The notes beneath the pieces were generated by a model that was given only the letters and a program-made list of their open reading frames with translations, made no database searches and was not told the origin of the DNA. A stretch of DNA of 64,000 nucleotides from Paulinella micropora (Eukaryota; Cercozoa; Imbricatea; Euglyphida; Paulinellidae), in the NCBI GenBank assembly GCA_019918135.1, contig WBZZ01006421.1, forward strand, positions 62,001 to 126,000, in the 5' to 3' direction. Position numbers and translations under genes: made by a program. Positions 59,360 through 64,000 of the stretch are shown in pieces (position 1 is the first letter of the stretch; each line of letters opens with the position of its first letter).

Positions 59360-60488
59360 CAGAGTCAGAATAATCCGTTGGTACTGACGGCTCAACCGGC
59401 ACGTAGCTCTTGGTGCCGCGTGTCGCGTGCAGGCGCCAGCCGCAGGGGCAGCTCAGCGCGCCCTGGCGCGTGCACTGATTGGCCGTGCACAGCAGCATGC
59501 ACGCCACCAACACCAACAGCAAACCACGGAAGACCTCTTGCCACCAAAACACGGCGGCGGGCGTCTCCCAGACGCGGGACGACACGTGGTACGCGGTGCG
59601 CGGGCCCTCCAGGTACTCGCTGGTGTTGAGCACGTGCAGCCGCTCCGTCTGGCCCAGCACTTGGACCTTGTGCACGCCCTCCCACCAAGCCTGGGCCAGA
59701 CGCGGGCTGCCTTCTGCGCCGGTCGACGACGACGACGACGACGTAGCGGCCGACGACGGGTCGTCGAGGTTCTGCTCGCGCAATACCTGCGCCAAAGAAT
59801 CGGCCAGAGCCTCGCGTTCGTCCAGCGGGTCCGAGAACGAGAAATTGGCGCTCCAGATCTTGTCGTGCCAGGGCAGCGCCAAGGACGACATGTAGCGCAG
59901 CAGCACTAGGTACGGCATGCCCACGCGCTGCGGGTGGGCCGCCATCAACACTGGCAGCTCCGACAAAAAGTAGCTGGCCGGCAGATAGCTGCCGTCCTCT
60001 TCCGGCTCCGGTGCTGGCAGCGGGAACTGCCCCCGCGACGACGGCCACGTTGAGTTTTGTAATAGCTCCAGCCCCAGGTCTGCATACACCCCTCCGCAGT
60101 GGTGCAGCAGCACCAGCCCCGCCACCGCCCTCTTGTGCACGGGCGAGTCGCCCAGCAGTCCGTAGAACTGGTGGAACTCGCGGTACGCGGTAAAGATCAA
60201 GCAACTGATCTGCTGGTGCGGCCAGAGCAGGTGTTGCGCGTGGGGTAGCAACGCGGAAAACGACAACGAATAGTTCCACAGCTCGACTACACGATCGGGC
60301 GGCTCCTGCCCCAGGATCGCCACCTGGTGCACGCACGCAAATGGCCTGTCTCCACAACCTCGGCACTTCTACAGCCACCCACTCAGAATCTTGGGGCAGG
60401 TGTACCTATTGGCTTCCTCCCACACGGCTGTGCTCACTACCACGGCGGCCAATGTCATGACCATCGCGGTTAGAACTCTGACCGCCAT
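59334..60488 (-). CDS. DXD-type sugar transferase with signal/anchor and C-terminal membrane segment (about one break)
   Basis: The ATG at 60488 opens a hydrophobic leader (MAVRVLTAMVMTLAAVVVST). The core has the Gly_transf_sug hallmark VLLHHCGGVYADLGLELL near 60100, where relatives show GGxYxDxD. The central residues are Ala-Asp-Leu-Gly, so the second acidic ligand is not where expected. A preceding SCLIFTAYREFHQFYGL and a following FLSELPVLMAAHP fit the family. Near the C-terminus, WWQEVFRGLLLVLVACMLLC is a membrane segment followed by a Cys-rich and acidic Tyr/Ser tail (VPTDYSDSASSQDLDS). It probably glycosylates lipids or proteins in the secretory pathway. It looks broken about once near the N-terminus. 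Confidence 0.62.
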
Positions 60489-60714
60489 CTTACGCTGGCC
60501 CTTTCCTTTCTTCCTTTCTCTCTCTCTTCCTTGGCCTTTACTAGCCAGGGAAGAGATGAGGGAAGATGGCAACACGGCCTCTCCCCTCCCCTCCCCCCGG
60601 GCCTCCGCCGGTTTCCCTCCCAGCAGCAGCTGTGCGCGCTTGCAGCTGCTGCTGGGGGCATATGTTTCTTTTTCTTTGGCTTTTTTTTCTTTGTATTGAA
60701 AAGAAATTAATTTA

Positions 60715-62120
60715 TTGTCTAAAAACGGGGGCCTCACGGCTAATGCAGGAGACATCCTGACATCATCAAGACCCCAATCTTATTTCTACTGTAACTCATT
60801 GTGGCTGCGACCAGTTCTACGAGAGATCACCAGCCCACCCAGCCCACCCAGCCCGCTGCGCGGGCTGGAGGGAGGGGCCGCGCCCGGCCCGCTGGGCGGG
60901 TTGGAGTTGCGAGAGGCTTACAAGGAGAGCGGCTGCACGCAGTTGGTTGCAGCAGCCTACAGCGCCGAGAGCTGGGGCGAAGCGGGGCTGCCGCCCAGCC
61001 TAGGCCGGTTGTGGGTCCTGGGCCAGCCTTGGCCGGCCGAGCTCAAGCTTGAGCGCAACTGCCTGGTGGCGTTCTGGAACAACGGCGAAGACCGGCTGGG
61101 AGCCTTGGTAACTGCGTTTCTGGCGCAGGCCCTGGCGCGCACCAAGGAGCAGCAGCGCGCCTTGCGCGCGATCGTGTGCGCCAACATAGCACCCAACCTG
61201 GCGGCCAGGCTCGAGAGCCAGCTCGGCCTGGCCGGGACACGCAATCGTTTCCAGGTGACGGCTTGGACACACACGCTGCTCTTCAGGGAGAAAAAATCTG
61301 CTACCCCTGTCGGTCCAGTTTCCTTCTCCTGTCCAAAAAGCACTTCCTACCCACACTCGACGAGGCCGAGAGCAGCACTCCGCAAATTACCGACGATGCT
61401 CGGCAGGAACGAGAGCAAAGCGAGTTCTACCAGCGAATCTGCCGTAGAGCCCCAGGACACGCCGAAGCGCTGCGTATAGTTTCGTACAACTTCTACTTCT
61501 TCGTGCTCTACTGGCCCAGCTACGGCTTCACACTCGCGTCTCGCCGGGACATACCTCCTCTGGACCAGCCACGCTTTGTGGCAGAGTTCCGCACCAAACT
61601 GTACCGTGGCAGCGGCGGAAACTCCAGCGACCGGGCAGAGGCTCCCTCGCGCGACCCCACGCTGTAGGAGCGCGAGCAGGCGACTTTCATGCAGGCGGGC
61701 AGCGCGCTAGTGTATGTCGACAGAAAACATCAGCCCAACCTGCCGGCTGCTCCCCACGGCGGCCAGCAAAAACGCATCCCCACGGTTCTGCTGGGGCACT
61801 GCGCCCTGACCAGCCCGCTGCCCGAACAGTGCAACGCCTTGATCGCGCGCCTCAACCATCGCAGCTTTCACCTTTACCTCAAGCCCGGCAAGAGACTACG
61901 CCCGCACCAACTGCTGCTGGCAGAGTATGGTTGGGAGGACAGCTTTATGCAGGCCAGGGGGATCAAAGATATCGACACCGACGCCATGCTTCGCTACCTA
62001 GAAGTTCACCACATATCGCCGGCCGAGCTAGAAAAACAGATGCCAAGCAAGCAAGACCCCCCTCCACCGCCCACCGCTTGCGAACCGCTCAGCGTCATCA
62101 GCGGCGGGTCCTTGCGGTAG
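60715..62120 (+). CDS. Unrecognised protein carrying two GC palindromes (about two breaks)
   Basis: The exact start is unclear. The frame is open from 60715 with early text (RPQSYFYCNSLWLRPVLREI), then a Pro/Gly insertion formed by two palindromes, then ordinary protein (LQLVAAAYSAESWGEAGLPP-like, ERNCLVAFWNNGEDRLGALV, LALAGTR-type helices). Further on come YNFYFFVLYWPSYGFTLASR, GQQKRIPTVLLGHCALTSPL and LRPHQLLLAEYGWEDSFMQA, ending near 62120. About two breaks separate these parts. No family is recognised. The minus strand over the same bases gives only Arg/Ala-rich shadow frames. Confidence 0.5.
60848..60868. repeat. GC palindrome family member 8
   Basis: CCAGCCCGC-TGC-GCGGGCTGG is identical to member 6. 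It is preceded by CAGCCCACC direct repeats that resemble half-units of the palindrome. Confidence 0.88.
60884..60904. repeat. GC palindrome family member 9 (diverged)
   Basis: CCGGCCCGC-TGG-GCGGGTTGG lies 15 bp after member 8. Confidence 0.65.
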
Positions 62121-62462
62121 ACGGCGCTCCCTCACCCCCCCCCCCCTTCCTTTCCCAATGTTTCCCCCCCCCCCCTCTCTCTCCCTCCCTCGGTTAAGAG
62201 GGAAGAAGAGGGGAAGGGAGGGGGGAGGGGGGAAGGGGGAAGGTGTGCGACGGGGTGTGAATGGGGGAGAGGGGAGGAGGGAGGGGGGGGGGGGGTGCGC
62301 GACGGGGGGGGGGGGAGAGGAGGGGCAAGGGGGGAACGTACAGACGTGTGCACAAGGTGACAAAAAGGGGGGGGGGGGTGCCCCGCGGGGGGAGGGTGTG
62401 GTGCAGCTTTGCCAAGACGCCCCTCGACATCAGAAAGTAGCCCCTTAAGCCCAACCAAAGAG
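62121..62462. other. C/G homopolymer spacer
   Basis: C-runs are followed by G-runs of up to 16 bases, strongly purine-biased from 62195 onward. No gene is seen. Confidence 0.7.
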
Positions 62463-64000
62463 ATGAGCAAGCGCACAACCCCCTCCTCCTCGTCGTCGTC
62501 GTCGAGCAGTTCGGGGCGCGCGGCCAAAAAAAGCAAGGTGCAGGAAGGCCGAGAGGAAGTAGACTGGGATGCCACGTCTTCTCAAATTGCGGCTGAAACG
62601 AAAGCAGCAGCAGCGGCGGGCGGGTCTCCCGGCTCGTCGCACCAGTTTTTCCCTTTCGCGGACCCGAGCTCGATGCCCGAGACGTTACTGCGCGCGAGCC
62701 TGCAGCCGCCGACCGAGCTGGACGGGCTTGTCCCCTTGGGGAAACTGCCGCCCGACCTGCGGGCGTCGCTGGGGGATGTGTACCAGCAGGTTCTGACACA
62801 GGACATCTGGCCCAGCCTGGTGAACACGGATTTTTTTGCTGAAGCACACGTACGTCAAGGTGAACAAAGACGAGGCGACAGGTGAGGAGTCGCTGCAGCT
62901 GGCGCGCTTCGTGGGGCCGGGGCGCAACGCGTAGTACCTGATGCAGCGCCTGCCGTCGATCAAGGAACCCAACAAGGAGATCGTGACGGTACGCTTTACC
63001 CAGCAGCGCCCGTCCTCGGGCGACCGCAAGGGCGCCTGCCGCAACTTGGTCATTGCGTCGCCCCCCGCGACCGTGGGTTCCTGTGACTTGTTTGTGTCCA
63101 AGCACGCTACGGACGAGCAGAAGCAGAGGCTGGGCCGCATAGCGTACGGCTCGTTTGCGAACCCGGCAGACTTTGCGCACCGCTACAACATCAACCCGGA
63201 GGAAGACTGCTTGCGCCCCGAGCGGATCCAGCGCAGCTTCAGCACGGTCGCGCTCCCGTCCAAGGCGGCGCCCGCACTGCGCGTCGTCAAGGCGCACGGC
63301 AGCTCGTACGAGGTCGGGGGTCTGGCCGTGGTGTTTGATCTGTACCTGGACTTTCTGGCCGTGTGGTGTGTGCTGGACGCGCTCGAGGACCCCGAGAGCG
63401 CGCCGCTGGTCTGCCAGGCCATGCCGTGCGTCAACAGCCGCCTGCAGGACATCTCGACCGACATGGGGCTCAGCGCCGACGCGCAGGGGGTGTACCCGCG
63501 CCAGGTGCTCGCCAAGTTCCGCGACGTGGTCATCCGCTCCAAGACGGCCGAGATCAAGGCCATGACGGCGCTAGGGCGCAAGTCCAACTCACGCTACATC
63601 AAGAACGGTGGCTTCTTCCAGAAGGCCGAGTCACAGGGCGGCGGCTCGCAGGAGTTCACGCTCGTGACGCACTGCAACTACTCCTTCCCGAACGTGGACC
63701 TCAGCGCCATGTACAACAACAAGGGCAAGGCCGCCGGCGGCCCCGGCGGGCCCCAGCCCAGCAGAAACTCGTCGGAGCTGGACTGCAGCAAGCTCAAGTT
63801 CACCGAGCTCCTGTTCCGCGACATGCGCCGCGAGTCGCACCCGCTCATGACCGAGGCTGCGGCCATGAAGGCAGTTCGCAACGGCTCCGTCGTCACCGTG
63901 GGCTTTACCATCAGGGCCAGCTTCGACCCCCTGTCCAACGGCGCCTTCTGCCTCAAGCGCGTGCCGAAACTCGTCTGTGTGTGGGACGCCTCGGGCGCCA
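62463..64000 (+). CDS. Unrecognised protein, runs off the window (about two breaks)
   Basis: The ATG at 62463 (MSKRTTPSSSSSSSSSSGRA) gives a Ser-rich disordered, basic start, then FFPFADPSSMPETLLRASLQ and LRASLGDVYQQVLTQDIWPS. The long downstream part is well formed: IAYGSFANPADFAHRYNINP, VGGLAVVFDLYLDFLAVWCV, SRLQDISTDMGLSADAQGVY, EIKAMTALGRKSNSRYIKNG, FTLVTHCNYSFPNVDLSAMY and VGFTIRASFDPLSNGAFCLK. The mix of beta-rich phrases and Asn/Gly loops suggests a structural or DNA-binding protein rather than an enzyme. I see no catalytic motif. It lies in the virus-like block and carries about two breaks near its N-terminal third. The 3' end is outside the window. Confidence 0.6.

Noticed and set aside
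1-64000. Firm claim that TAG is reassigned to glutamine
   Set aside because: TAG is enriched among in-frame interruptions, but TGA and TAA interruptions and frame changes also occur, and at least one gene seems to end naturally at TAG. Decay or sequencing error explains all of it.

Overview
The window reads as eukaryotic DNA from an organism I cannot name, probably a protist. A SKP1-like gene carries a GT..AG intron, other genes show splice sites, and AATAAA-type signals follow several genes. Most of the sequence is GC-rich, full of homopolymer runs, and gene-dense on both strands. One block (9480-20086) is AT-rich and foreign in style.

Layout. (1) 1-3.6 kb: a SKP1-like gene, an unrecognised 520-residue gene and a small gene. 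(2) 3.7-33 kb: a cluster of four large secreted or surface-type protein genes plus one wreck. They combine signal peptides, a PKD-like segment, BspA/DUF285-type repeats, Ser/Thr-rich arrays, EGF-like modules and discoidin-like modules. Two are recent tandem duplicates. The second is split by a 10.6 kb DNA transposon with about 165-bp terminal inverted repeats. The transposon carries a SET-domain gene and a transposase-like gene on the right, a multi-exon Lys/Glu-rich gene on the left, and E2F-like palindromes in the middle. Between the surface genes lies a dense palindrome and iteron region (25.8-27.1 kb) and an FkbM-type methyltransferase. (3) 33-47 kb: mostly unrecognised genes, plus a duplicated pair of cysteine-type leucine-rich-repeat genes and a 1-kb GT-biased tract. 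(4) 47-64 kb: a kelch gene, a herpes origin-binding-protein-like ATPase, a primase plus origin-binding-type helicase locus of herpes/giant-virus type, 173-bp tandem repeats, a coiled-coil gene, a protein-kinase-like gene, an N-myristoylation-type gene, a DXD-type sugar transferase, and unknown genes up to the window edge.

Interpretation. The replication locus and its neighbours look virus-like (herpes-type or giant-virus-type), either integrated in or living alongside a eukaryotic genome. I treat that block as a possible fossil: many of its genes look broken once or twice while their motifs are well kept. Whether the surface-protein cluster is host or viral cannot be settled from the sequence. 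A family of short GC palindromes (CCAGCCCGC...GCGGGCTGG) is scattered through 43-61 kb, inside and between genes.
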